From: Cololabis saira
Taxonomy: Eukaryota > Chordata > Actinopteri > Beloniformes > Belonidae
Reading direction: 5' to 3'
DNA: 64,000 nucleotides
Assembly (NCBI RefSeq): GCF_033807715.1
Contig: NC_084599.1
Location: 5,414,625 to 5,478,624 of the forward strand
The notes below the pieces were generated by a model, which was not told where the DNA came from, made no database searches, and saw only the letters and a list, made by a program, of their open reading frames with translations. The translations under genes were made by a program, and so were the position numbers. Below, piece by piece: positions 11,288 through 20,462 of this stretch; positions within the stretch are counted from its first letter, which is position 1; each line of letters begins with the position of its first letter.

Positions 11288-11655
11288 TACTCTGGTAAGG
11301 CCTATTCAGGGGGACTGGAGATGAGGGCCTATTGGTGTCACACTGCGATGAGGTTAAGCTAGGGTTTTGTGCTGTCTCCATGTTTTGTCTTGTCATTTCC
11401 TGTTTTAGTTTGAAGGTCTTAACTATCCTCTTGTTTCAGGTCACTTGCTCCTCGTCATGTGTCTTGGTGCGATTATCTCCACCTGTTCCCCATTACCCTG
11501 GGTTTAATAGTCTGTGTCTTCCTTTGTCCTGTGCAAGTGTGTCTTGTTTCTTACGTTCACTTCGGTGTCATTTATTTTTGTTTTGTAAAGTTTGATAGTG
11601 TATGCCTCCCATTTTAAATACATTTTTTTATGGCCCTGCCCTAATTTCTGATCCT
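11288..11655. other. Unclassified repeat-like segment
   Basis: T-rich sequence with CACCTGTTCCCCATTACCC and GTCTGTGTCTTCCTTTGTCC phrases. These are of the kind found in 3' ends of fish retroelements. No ORF support. Family not identified. Confidence 0.3.
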
Positions 11656-12009
11656 TGTTTTCCTCTGTAGATCTCCCTGAGCTGACCAATACTGGACCAG
11701 ATGAACTTATCCTTAAACTTAAACTTAGGATATGTACCACAGGTTTTTAAAGTCACAGAAAATAAACCTTTATCCCTTTTCTTGACCCAGACATTCTAGT
11801 GAACTATAGACCAATTTCCAACCTTCCATTTGTATCTAAAATTCTGGAAAAGGTGTTGCAAGTCAGTTATGTGACCATTTGTATAGAAATGATCTGTTTG
11901 AAGTCTTTCAGTCAGGGTTCAGAATGCATCATAGCACAGAGACAGCACTGGTTCAGGTCACAAATGACCTTCTTATGGCCTCAGATAAGGGATTAGTGTC
12001 CATACTGGA
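11656..12009 (+). mobile_element. L2 LINE fragment F, reverse-transcriptase part
   Basis: Nearly collinear with 13803-14131 of the longer L2 copy. It encodes [18 protein letters not shown], then the SGFRMHH and [17 protein letters not shown] stretches in shifted frames. Frameshifts break the ORF. The copy is interrupted at 12010 by a SINE in antisense and resumes in the L2 3' untranslated region near 12165, so the middle of the element is missing. Confidence 0.85.
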
Positions 12010-12151
12010 GGAAGCTGGAGTACCCGGAGGGAACCCACACAAGCACGGGGAGAACATGCAAACTCCACACAGAAAGACACTGCCGGGAGTCGAACCGGGA
12101 ACCTTCTTGCTGTGAGGCAACAGTGCTAACCACCAAGCCACCGTACTGCCC
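12010..12151 (-). mobile_element. tRNA-headed SINE fragment, antisense
   Basis: On the reverse strand it starts GGGCAGTACGGTGGCTTGG (A-box region), followed by GTTAGCACTG and a B box, GGTTCGACTCCCGG. It continues with the GTGTGGAGTTTGCATGTTC body common in fish repeats. Only the head and about 70 bp of body remain. It sits between two pieces of one L2. It is not a functional tRNA gene because no cloverleaf closes. Confidence 0.65.
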
Positions 12152-12164
12152 TGAGTTTCCAGTT

Positions 12165-12700
12165 ACTCTTAAAGGGGAGGGTTTTTGAGTTGCCACTGTT
12201 TGGTTTAAAGGAGCATGAGGCAGGATTGAGGCAGGATTTATGAAAAAAATTCGTATACGTTTTAAGTTTTCTAGTAATAATGTCAGATGAAGCGTTCCAA
12301 ACCAAAAAGAATGAGCCCTCTAGTGTATCTCTCCGTTGCCTTGAACAGGCTGTGTGCTGCAAAATGTGCTGCAGTGCTGGGGTCGAATTTCCCGCGCTGT
12401 CCTGCGGATGTGACGTCACATAACGTTGCATGCGCGTTCTCCCCGTTCTCCCGTGCCGGCTTCGCTCAGTTCGCTGTTGGCTGCAGTACCCCCGGCGGCC
12501 GCCGTGGCGAAGGGTGGCGCTAGAGAGTCTCATTTCTTAAAAGGAGCCTCATGCTCCTTTAAGGTTTTTCTCCCCCTAGGGGAGTTTTTACTTGCCATTG
12601 TTTATGTTTATTTAATAATTGCTCGGGGGTCATGCTCTGGGTCTCTAGAAAAGATCCTAGAACCAACTTCTATTGTTATGTTGGAAGCCTGTATTGGGTC
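12165..12700 (+). mobile_element. L2 fragment F, 3' untranslated part
   Basis: The reading AAAGGGGAGGGTTTTTGAGT, TGCCACTGTTTGG, CCCTAGGGGAGTTTTTAC and ATAATTGCTCGGGGGTC follows the L2 3' untranslated region at 15955-16050 of the intact paralogue. It is interrupted at a TTAA by the element at 12209-12558. The terminal part decays after about 12680, and the usual ATTGA tail is not recognisable. Confidence 0.75.
12209..12558 (+). mobile_element. TTAA-flanked TIR element (350 bp)
   Basis: The inverted ends are AGGAGCATGAGGC at 12209 and GCCTCATGCTCCT at 12558. It is flanked by TTAA at 12205-12208 and 12559-12562. The L2 paralogue at about 15990 reads TTTGGCTTAAGGCTTTTC and is the uninterrupted target, so TTAA was duplicated. 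A TTAA target fits piggyBac or Kolobok types. The interior is GC-rich and holds no ORF. GTGACGTCAC is present near 12410. Confidence 0.85.
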
Positions 12701-13785
12701 AAGTACGTGGATTGCGGGAATCATCCTGCAGGATTGACAGCAGCTTGTATTTGAGCTTTGTACAAGATTTTCTCGAGTTTGTAAGATTAAAAGAGAGTGT
12801 ACTAACTTCTGCATGACTGTATTATCATTATAAATATTATTACTCTCCAGATCATCATCATTATTGTCAGTGGTGCCACTTCTGGGGTGACCCTCCACTG
12901 CATGGTTTGCAATGGTCGGGCAGCCTCATGAGTCACACTTAGGGTGCTCTCCCTGGAAGTACTATGAGGTGTTTTTTGCCTAGCAGATGCAACATAAATC
13001 AAGAATAGGCTCACATCCATAAACTAGCCTTGGTCTTTATGGACAGGTTTCTGAATTATGTATTTTAAACATCAGAACTTCTGAGATTCTTGTCTGGCTT
13101 CAGTAAGTTGTATTAAACCAAAGGTCTTTTTCAAAAATGTGTTTTTATTTAAAATGAAAGAGCTGCAAACACCATGGTGACAAACATAATCACAGAAATC
13201 CACAGAAAATATTTATGACCTCCTTTGACTTCAAGCCTACCAAAGAAAAAATAAATTCCTCCAAACATGCAGCGTCTACAGACTTCTCAGCGCAGAATCT
13301 CCTCAACAGGATACCAAATGCACACAATGTTTCCTCACAACAAGGTTGCTGGTTCAAGTCCTTCTGTGTAGCGTTTTATTCAGGTACTCCATTAACATTC
13401 ATGTCAGGCTAAGATCACTCACAAAAGTGAACCTTTCATGTTCGTCTACAGGTGTGACCCTGGTCACCGGTCCAGGTGAAGTCCTGGTTTCCGCCCAAAA
13501 TGGGGCTGGGATACTCTACAGGACATATCAAGACACTTTTAAAAAATTCAGCTGATGGACAAAATAATTCACTCCCCTCAGAGTTGTCTAGGATGTAAAT
13601 ATGTTTATTAAAAATACAGGGGAGGTTTTTTATTTGGACATTATTTTGTGTCAGAATCACTCAGATAAACATCAGTTGTTGCTTGTTGGACCAAAGTTTG
13701 TCTCTCAAGACCACAGAACATATTTTTGACATAAGATTAAGGCAACCACCATTAAAGCAGGGACACTTGTAACACAAATAAATGT
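12701..13785. other. No gene recognised
   Basis: AT-rich sequence with short open frames and no domain. The stretch 13560-13780 has phrases resembling antisense Tc1-type elements but is too decayed to assign. Confidence 0.4.
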
Positions 13786-13801
13786 TTTTTCTCTTATTGG
13801 T

Positions 13802-15229
13802 GTGACAATACTGGACCAAATCAACCTATCCCTAAGCTTAGGATATGTACCACAGGTTTTCAAAGTGGCATTAATTAAACCTTTACTTAAAAAACCTTCC
13901 CTTGACCCAGACACCTTAGCTAATTATAGGCCAATTTCTAACCTTCCATTTGTATCTAAAATTCTGGAAAAGGCAGTTTCAAGCCAGTTATGTGACTATT
14001 TGTATAGAAATGATCTGTTTGAAGTCTTTCAGTCAGGGTTCAGAATGCATCATAGCACAGAGACAGCACTGGTTCGAGTTACGAATGACCTTCTTATGGC
14101 CTCAGATAAGGGATTAGTGTCCATATTGGTTTTACTGGACCTCAGTGCTGCTTTTGACACTGTTGATCATGGCATTTTACTGCACAGGTTAGAGCATGTT
14201 GTTGGGATTAAAGGGACAGCTCTACGTTGGTTTAAATCATATCTATCTGACAGGTTCCAGTTTGTTCATGTACATGAGGTTTCTTCAGAACAGTCGAGGG
14301 TCTGTTATGGTGTTCCGCAGGGTTCAGTGCTAGGGCCAGTCTTGTTCAGTTTATACATGCAGCCGTTGGGAAGTATAATCCAGAATCACGGCATACACTT
14401 TCATTGTTATGCTGATGATACGCAGCTCTACTTGTCTATGAAGCCGGATGAAACAGAACCGTTAGTTAAACTTCAGGCATGTCTTAGGGACATCAAGGAC
14501 TGGATGTCCAGAAATTTCTTGCTTCTAAATTCAGATAAAACAGAGGTTATCATTCTTGGTCCAGAGCATCTTAGGAAGGGATTAGATGGTGTTGCGATGG
14601 CTTCCAGTGCAACTGTGAGAAACCTTGGTGTTGTTTTCGATCAGGATTTGTCGTTTAAACCATATGTTAATCAGGTTTGTAAAATAGCGTTTTTCCATCT
14701 CCGTAATATTGCAAAAATTAGGAAAATCCTCTCGCAGAGGGATGCAGAGAAACTAGTTCATGCGTTTGTATCTTCTAGACTGGATTACTGTAATGTGTTG
14801 TTAGCAGGATGTCCAAGTAATTTGCTGAATAGGCTCCAGCTGATCCAAAATGCAGCAGCACGAGTACTGACAGGAATTAGCAGGAGAGACCACGTCTCTC
14901 CAGTGTTAGCGTCGCTCCATTGGCTACCTGTAAAATTCAGAATTCAATTTAAAATTTTATTACTTGCATATAAAGCCCAAAACGGCTTAGCTCCGCAGTA
15001 TTTACAAGATTTGATAGTGCCTTATGTTCCTGGCCGAGCTCTCCGCTCCCAGGGTGCAGGTTTACTCGTAGTTCCGAGAGTATCTAAATGTAGATTTGGA
15101 GGGCGGGCGTTCTGCTATCAGGCACCATTACTTTGGAACCAACTTCCAATCTGGGTTAAGGAGGCTGACACCACCTCCACCTTTAAAACTAAACTTAAAA
15201 CCTTTCTGTTTAGTAAAGCTTATAGTTAG
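13802..15229 (+). CDS. L2 LINE ORF2, reverse transcriptase and C-terminal part (475 aa)
   Basis: The ORF encodes the catalytic part of the enzyme that copies LINE RNA into DNA at a nicked target. Motifs in order: [17 protein letters not shown] (residues about 41-57), LDLSAAFDTVDHG near 112-124 with a catalytic aspartate, GVPQGSVLGPVLF near 179, YADDTQLY at 203-210 with the catalytic DD pair, and LDYCNVLL and LHWLPVKFRIQFK in the C-terminal part. It ends FLFSKAYS. No stop or frameshift occurs over 475 codons. The first ATG is only the first one after truncation; the endonuclease domain that belongs upstream is absent, so this copy cannot move by itself. It is nested in a region of older L2 pieces, so it is among the younger copies. 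Confidence 0.93.
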   Translation: MTILDQINLSLSLGYVPQVFKVALIKPLLKKPSLDPDTLANYRPISNLPFVSKILEKAVSSQLCDYLYRNDLFEVFQSGFRMHHSTETALVRVTNDLLMASDKGLVSILVLLDLSAAFDTVDHGILLHRLEHVVGIKGTALRWFKSYLSDRFQFVHVHEVSSEQSRVCYGVPQGSVLGPVLFSLYMQPLGSIIQNHGIHFHCYADDTQLYLSMKPDETEPLVKLQACLRDIKDWMSRNFLLLNSDKTEVIILGPEHLRKGLDGVAMASSATVRNLGVVFDQDLSFKPYVNQVCKIAFFHLRNIAKIRKILSQRDAEKLVHAFVSSRLDYCNVLLAGCPSNLLNRLQLIQNAAARVLTGISRRDHVSPVLASLHWLPVKFRIQFKILLLAYKAQNGLAPQYLQDLIVPYVPGRALRSQGAGLLVVPRVSKCRFGGRAFCYQAPLLWNQLPIWVKEADTTSTFKTKLKTFLFSKAYS

Positions 15230-15604
15230 TGTTAAGTAAACCTCTAGCTGGTGTTGGTAAATCTCTAGGTAGTGTAAACTTTAGTGTGTTAGAGTCAGTA
15301 GTCATTGTCGCAGCTATAGAACAAAACTATAATAGTTAGTCTCAAATATAGCTTCGCGGTAGATATGCTGCTATAGGCTTATGCTGCAGGGGGGCACCGA
15401 CATGATCCGCTGGGCGGTGCCTCTCACCCTTCTTCTCCTCTCCTTTTCCCTGCCTCTCTTCTCCATTACCATTTTTATTTATTATAAATATCTCATAGCT
15501 ATCATTTTTGTCCATTGTTCCTGTAGTTTCTTGTGCCGGCCCCCCTTTTTTCTCTTTTGTGTATGTTTGCAGGCCGGAGCCTCAGGAGCTGCGTTCTGGC
15601 CTGT

Positions 15605-15860
15605 GTTCCCGGCCTTCCCCCCCCTCTGGTCATCCCATTGCTTCTTCCACCTGCCTACGTGGATGTCTGCTGTTGCTGCTTCCGCCTGCCTGCACCCCCC
15701 CCCCCCTCTGGTCATCCCGCTGCTGCTTCCACATGACTGTTGTGTGCTGCTGACGCCCCCCCCCCCCTCTGGTCATCCCGCTGCTGCTTCCACATGACTG
15801 TTGTGTGCTGCTGACGCCCCCCCCACCTCTGGTCACCCCGCTGCTGCTTCCACCTGCCTG
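15605..15860. repeat. C-rich tandem repeats in the L2 3' untranslated region
   Basis: About four units of roughly 65-75 bp. Each contains a poly-C run of 8-14, then CTCTGGTCATCCCGCTGCTG and CTTCCAC. Copies are present in antisense at 19090-19260 and 42065-42240 with longer G runs. Proline/serine-rich frames across it are artefacts of the repeat. Confidence 0.85.
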
Positions 15861-16049
15861 CTGTGTGCTGTCGACGTCCCTGACTCCCCCAGTCTGGCCT
15901 TCGGCAGGAGGGTCCCCCCTTATGAGCCTGGTCCTGCTCAAGGTTTCTTCCCTCCTAAAGGGGAGTTTTTCCTTGCCACTGTTTGGCTTAAGGCTTTTCT
16001 CCCACTAAGGGAGTTTTTACCTGCCATTGTTTATATAATAATTGCTCGG

Positions 16050-16090
16050 GGGTTTATGTTTATGTTTATGTTTATGTTTATGTTCATGTT
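16050..16090. repeat. (TTTATG)n run at the L2 3' end
   Basis: Six or so TTTATG/TTCATG hexamers just upstream of the L2 end. The same run, reverse-complemented, occurs at 18886-18920 and 41876-41902, so it is part of the L2 consensus here with copy-number variation. Confidence 0.9.
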
Positions 16091-16552
16091 CTGGATCTCT
16101 GGAAAGCGTCTAGAGACAACATCTGTTGTATTAGACGCTATATAAATAAAATTGAATTGAATTGAATTGAACTTGTCTGTTCCTGCATTATTGTAATCTG
16201 AAACATATCTAGGCAAAGAGAACATTTAAAAATAATGTATTTGTGTGGTTAATTCTTGTGAAAATCGGATGATTACTTGCGATTAAAAACTAAAGTATTT
16301 TTTAAAAACAAAGGTATTTGTTGAATTCTGTGTTTGATGCTTGTGTTGGATGTTGGCAGCCGTCCAAGGAGACGTCCAACCAGATGCTGAACCACCTCTG
16401 TGGAGGAACAGAAACTATACCCTGAGCACCGTGTCATAACTGCATGCGACGCGAGCGAGCATCAGCGACAAAATCAATTCCATTGCTTTATTTTCTATTG
16501 GACAGCGCGACGCAGCGTTTTGAGCTGAACATTTGTCGGACACCCTGCTTCT

Positions 16553-16910
16553 ATTTTCTTCCTGTCGCTCGCGTTGAAAGCCGCGTTGAAAGCGCTGTAG
16601 GAAACAGTCATGGATGAAGAACGGCTGATCCAGTTAGTTGAAATGAAAAGTTATCTCTATGATTCCTCCTCATTTCACTACAAAAACCTCAATAAAGTGG
16701 CAGCTGCTGGAGGGAGATGGACAGAGAGCTGGAAGTTTGGAAGTTTTAACCGACTTGCTGTTGGCTACATTGTATGTAATTTCCGGTAAAGAAACATATA
16801 TTATAAGATAATGGGATAAGATAATAAGATAATATTTCTTTCTGCCACTTTATTTAGGTTTTCCTACAGCGCTTTCAACCGGCTTTCAACGCGAGCGACA
16901 GGAAGAAAAT
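16553..16910. repeat. Internal ~52-bp inverted repeat around the MADF exon
   Basis: 16553-16604 (begins ATTTTCTTCCTGTCGCTCGC) is the reverse complement of 16860-16910 apart from one missing base. The arms contain a tandem GCGTTGAAAGC motif and are separated by 255 bp holding the coding segment. Transcription across it would give a long-stem hairpin. Confidence 0.9.
16610..16789 (+). pseudogene. MADF/Myb-like DNA-binding fragment (59 aa, frameshifted)
   Basis: Starts MDEERLIQLVEMKSYLYDSS. This matches the opening of MADF domains, where an acidic start, a leucine/isoleucine pair and LYD...Y...N follow in this order. The next block should read A-A-W-R-E; here the codons give AAAGGRWTES, but a one-base shift restores AAWREMD and RELEV, so a frameshift is likely. 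An alternative is a splice donor at the terminal CCGGTAAAG. It lies inside a Harbinger-like TIR element, where such a protein would normally help the transposase bind the ends. Confidence 0.55.
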
Positions 16911-17229
16911 GGAAAAACATTTAAATATCACAATATCAAGCTTGTTTTCTGTTTAGAAAGTACAAATGTAGGAAGATAACAAGTAATCACCCATCTTTTA
17001 CTTGTCTCTTTACTCTTTTAGGAGTTCTTTTAGGAGTTTCTTTCAGGAGCGCACGGGCAGGTAGTGAGGTGAATAAAAGGCGAGTTTCAGCTGTCAATCA
17101 AAATAACGTGGGGGCCCATAACGCTTTCAGTGTGGACAGAGAGCGTCCGATGTAACGCAGTGCGACGCGATAGTCGGTCGGTCGCATGCAGTTAGGAGAG
17201 GCCGTTACTCCTGCTGCGACTGTTGACTG

Positions 17230-17765
17230 TTGGAGCTTTACTCAAATCTTCTGGCGTTGGGAACCGATCGGTGCATCAGTCTGTTGTGGTGGAGAAGGAG
17301 CCGCGCTGAAAGGTGGAGCTTTCAATTTACCAGTGAGACTACGTTCCTGCCCTGACTTATGGTCACCAAGTGTGCATAGGAACCAAAACAATAAGATCAT
17401 AGATACAAGCAGCCGAAATAAGTTTCCTGTACAGGGTGTCCAAGCTCTCCCTCAGAGGTAGGAGGGGAAGCTCAGTCATCCAGGAGGGGCTCAGAGTTTC
17501 TACATGGAGAGGGGCCAGGCGATGTGGTTCTGGCACCTGGATGCCTCCTGGACTGGGAAGAGACCCCAGGACTTGTTGAAGGGACTATGGTTCTCAGCTG
17601 GCCTGCGAACACCTTGGGACGCCACTAGATGAGCTGGTTGAAGCGGCCGAGGAGAACATCTGGGCTCCCTGCTCAGGCCCTGCCCCCGTGACCCAACCTC
17701 GGATAAGGGGAAGGAAATGGGTGGGCCGACTTGAAGGAAACGTGCTCGATGCCTGGTTTTATCTG
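17230..17765 (+). pseudogene. Rex3-like LINE 3' end, decayed
   Basis: The plus strand reads FNLPVRLRSCPDLWS and NKFPVQGVQALPQR near 17320-17460. The untranslated and coding ending follows, with CTGGATGCCTCCTGGACTGG, GGGACTATGGTTCTCAGC and CGTGACCCAACCTCGGATAAG. This order is that of the terminal region of Rex3-like RTE elements, whose tail is built of GATG-like repeats; only AAATGGGTGGG remains here. Stops and frameshifts are present. It is probably a separate insertion from the 5' half at 9565-11287. Confidence 0.6.
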
Positions 17766-17990
17766 CTAAGAGGCCGTGGATCAATGGGTGCAGTGGTTTG
17801 ATGATAAAATCTCCCAGCTATCCCAGGAATCAATGAGACACCCTGAACAGGTGGTCACCTGTCCAGTTCCACATCTGTGCCGAGGGTCTACTTGTTTTTG
17901 AAGACTTGTCCATTTTTCTGACTCGTAGTAAGAAGTAGAAGTTCATAGTTTTTGTTGAGACCCATAAGCAGGAAGTGGTTGGTAAAAGAA

Positions 17991-18798
17991 GGCAGATGTG
18001 TCTTCTGCTATCAGGATCCGTTACTATGGAACCAACTTCCAATCTGGAGGCTGACACCACCTCCACCTTTAAAACCAAACTAAAACCTTTCTGTTTAGTA
18101 AAGCCTATAGTTAGTGTTTAGTAAACCTCTAGTTAGTGTTAGTAAACCTTTAGTTAGTGTTTAGTTAACCTCTAGTTAGTGTTCAGTAAACCTCTAGTTA
18201 GTGTTCAGTAAACCTCTAGTTAGTGTTAGTTAACCTCTAGTTAGTTCTAGTAAACCTCTAGTTAGTGTTAGTAAACCTCTAGTTAGTGTTCAGTAAACCT
18301 CTAGTTAGTGTTAGTTAACCTCTAGTTAGTTCTAGTAAACCTCTAGTTAGTGTTAGTAAACCTCTAGTTAGTTCTAGTAAACCTCTAGGTAGTGTTTAGT
18401 AAACCTCTAGTTAGTGTTAGTAAACCTCTAGTTGGTGTTAGTAAACCTCCAGTTGGTGTTAGTAAACCTCTAGTTAGTGTTAGTAAACCTCCAGTTAGTG
18501 TTTAGTAAACCTCCAGTTAGTGTTAGTAAACCTCCAGTTGGTGTAAACTCTAGTGTGTTAGAGTCAGTAGTCATAGTTGCAGCTATAGAACAAGACTATA
18601 ATAGTTAGTCTCAAACATAGCTTCGTGGTAGATATGCTGCTATAGGCTTATGCTGCAGGGGGGCACCGACATGATCCGCTGGGCGGTGCCTCTCACCCTT
18701 CTCTTCTCCTTTTCCATGTTTTATATATTATAAGTATCTCATAGCCATTATTTTTGTCCATCGTTCTTGTAGTTTGTTGTGCTGCCCCCTTTTATTCT
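17991..18798 (+). mobile_element. L2 LINE B, left part (3' end of ORF and 3' untranslated region)
   Basis: The ORF end CTTCTGCTATCAGGATCCG through CTGTTTAGTAAAGCC matches 15110-15230 of copy A. The 3' untranslated region follows, but with a 22-bp unit expanded at 18095-18550. The copy is interrupted at 18799 by an antisense L2 and resumes near 20139 with the GCATGTTCGCAGGCCGGAGC segment. Confidence 0.85.
18095..18550. repeat. 22-bp minisatellite born inside L2 3' untranslated region
   Basis: About 20 units of the form CCTCTAGTTAGTGTTAGTAAA with TTCAGT, TTTAGT and TTCTAGT variants. Copy A at 15235-15285 has only two such units, which shows that the array arose by local expansion inside this copy. 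Confidence 0.9.
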
Positions 18799-20138
18799 CA
18801 TTCAATTCAATTCAATTCAATTCAATTTTATTTATATAGCGTCTAATACAACAGATGTTGTCTCTAGACGCTTTCCAGAGATCCAGAACATAAACATAAA
18901 CATAAACATAAACATAAACCCCCGAGTAATTATTACATAAACAATGGCAGGTAAAAACTCCCCTAGTGGGAGAAAAGCCTTAAGCCAAACAGTAGCAAGG
19001 AAAAACTCCCCTTTAGGAGGGAAGAAACCTTGAGCAGGACCAGGCTCATAAGGGGGGACCCTCCTGCCGAAGGCCAGACTGGGGGAGTCAGCAGGGACGG
19101 CAGCAGCACACAGCAGGCAGGTGGAAGCAGCAGCGGGATGACCAAGGGGGGGGGCGGGGGGTGCAGGCAGGCGGAAGCAGCAACAGCAGACATCCACGTA
19201 GGCAGGTGGAAGCAGCAACGGGATGACCGGGGATGGGGGGGGGGGCGGGAACGCAGGCCAGAACGCAGCTCCCCAGGCTCCAGCCTGCAAACATGCACAA
19301 AAGAGAGAAAAAGGGGGGCCGGCACAAGAAACTACAAGAACGATGGACAAAAATGATAGCTATGAGATATTTATAATAAATAAAAATGGTAATGGAGAAG
19401 AGAGGAAGGGAAAAGGAGAGGAGAAGAAGGGTGAGAGGCACCGCCCAGCGGATCATGTCCCCCTGCAGCATAAGCCTATAGCAGCATATCTACCACCAAG
19501 CTATATTTGAGACTAACTATTATAGTTTTGTTCTATAGCTGCAACTATGACTACTGACTCTAACACACTAGAGTTTACACTACCTAGAGATTTACCAACA
19601 CCAGCTAGAGGTTTACTAAACACTAACTGTAGGCTTTACTAAACAGAAATGTTTTAAGTTTAGTTTTAAAGGTGGAGGTGGTGTCAGCCTCCTTAACCCA
19701 GATTGGAAGTTGGTTCCAAAGTAATGGTGCCTGATAGCAGAACGCCCGCCCTCCAAATCTACATTTAGATACTCTAGGAACTACGAGTAAACCTGCACCC
19801 TGGGAGCGGAGAGCTCGGCCAGGAATATAAGGCACTATCAAATCTTGTAAACACTGCGGAGCTAAGCCGTTTTGGGCTTTATATGCAAGTAATAACATTT
19901 TAAATTGAATTCTGAATTTTACAGGTAGCCAATGGAGCGACGCTAACACTGGAGAGACGTGGTCTCTCCTGCTGATTCCTGTCAGCACTCGTGCTGCTGC
20001 ATTCTGGATCAGCTGGAGCCTATTCAGCAAATTACTTGGACATCCTGCTAATAACACATTACAGTAATCCAGTCTAGAAGATACAAACGCATGAACTAGT
20101 TTTTCTGCATCACTCTGCGAGAAGATTTTCCTTTTCAT
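18799..20138 (-). mobile_element. L2 LINE C, antisense, inserted in L2 B
   Basis: It begins, on the plus strand, with the reverse-complemented tail (ATTCAATTCAATTCAATTC) at 18799. It runs backwards through the 3' untranslated region into the ORF C-terminal part, which ends at 20138. The flanks are the two halves of L2 B. It is 5'-truncated within the reverse-transcriptase C-terminal region. A clear target duplication was not resolved. Confidence 0.9.
19623..20138 (-). pseudogene. L2 ORF2 C-terminal fragment (about 170 aa)
   Basis: The reverse-strand frame from SQSDAEKLVHAFVSSRLDYC to FLFSKAYS is nearly the same as residues 310-475 of the L2 A product, with few changes. It is a 5'-truncated copy without the catalytic YADD region and so cannot make an active enzyme. 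It is open to its natural stop, which fits recent insertion. Confidence 0.85.
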
Positions 20139-20260
20139 TTGTGCATGTTCGCAGGCCGGAGCTTCGGCCTGCAGTCCCCCCTCTGATCATCCCACTGCTG
20201 CCTCCACCTGTCTGTGGCACAGACAGGTGACACAGACAGCAGCTATTGTCCTATTGCTAT
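20139..20260 (+). mobile_element. L2 LINE B, right part
   Basis: GTGCATGTTCGCAGGCCGGAG and the CCCCCTCTGATCATCCC phrase continue the L2 3' untranslated region interrupted at 18799. The tail is missing. A short CTGTGGCACAGACAGGTGACACAG duplication follows. Confidence 0.7.
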
Positions 20261-20360
20261 TGTGTTTTTTTTATTCAGTTTTACAGAAGAAAGACATTAA
20301 ATATGTTATTATCGATTTGCTGAAGGAAATGTGAGAAAACCTCGGCCTTTCAGGAATTAC

Positions 20361-20462
<102 letters not shown>

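Larger units (their letters stand above)
13786..16171 (+). mobile_element. L2/Maui-type LINE A, 5'-truncated
   Basis: A 2.4-kb L2 copy with a long intact reverse-transcriptase ORF, a structured 3' untranslated region and a tail of ATTGA units at 16150-16171. The 5' end is truncated inside ORF2. The 3' untranslated part holds C-rich repeats and a TTTATG hexamer run. It serves as the uninterrupted reference for other L2 pieces in the window (11656, 17991, 18799, 41327). Confidence 0.95.
16438..17193 (+). mobile_element. TIR transposon carrying a MADF-like exon (Harbinger-like)
   Basis: Perfect 13-bp ends AACTGCATGCGAC (16438-16450) and GTCGCATGCAGTT (17181-17193) enclose 756 bp. A second, internal inverted repeat of about 52 bp lies at 16553-16604 and 16860-16910. 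Between them is a short coding segment with MADF similarity; MADF/Myb-type proteins accompany PIF/Harbinger transposases. Target duplication not resolved. No transposase is present, so it would depend on another element. Confidence 0.7.

Noticed and set aside
12010..12151. tRNA gene candidate from A-box and B-box motifs (also 7491 and 28933)
   Set aside because: No closed acceptor or anticodon stems are visible, and the sequence continues into SINE body with target duplication or repeat context.
15381..16145. Pro/Leu/Cys-rich ORFs with an MFMFMF end, also at 18832-19471 and 41800-42294
   Set aside because: They lie in the L2 3' untranslated region and arise from C-rich and TTTATG repeats in several frames at once.
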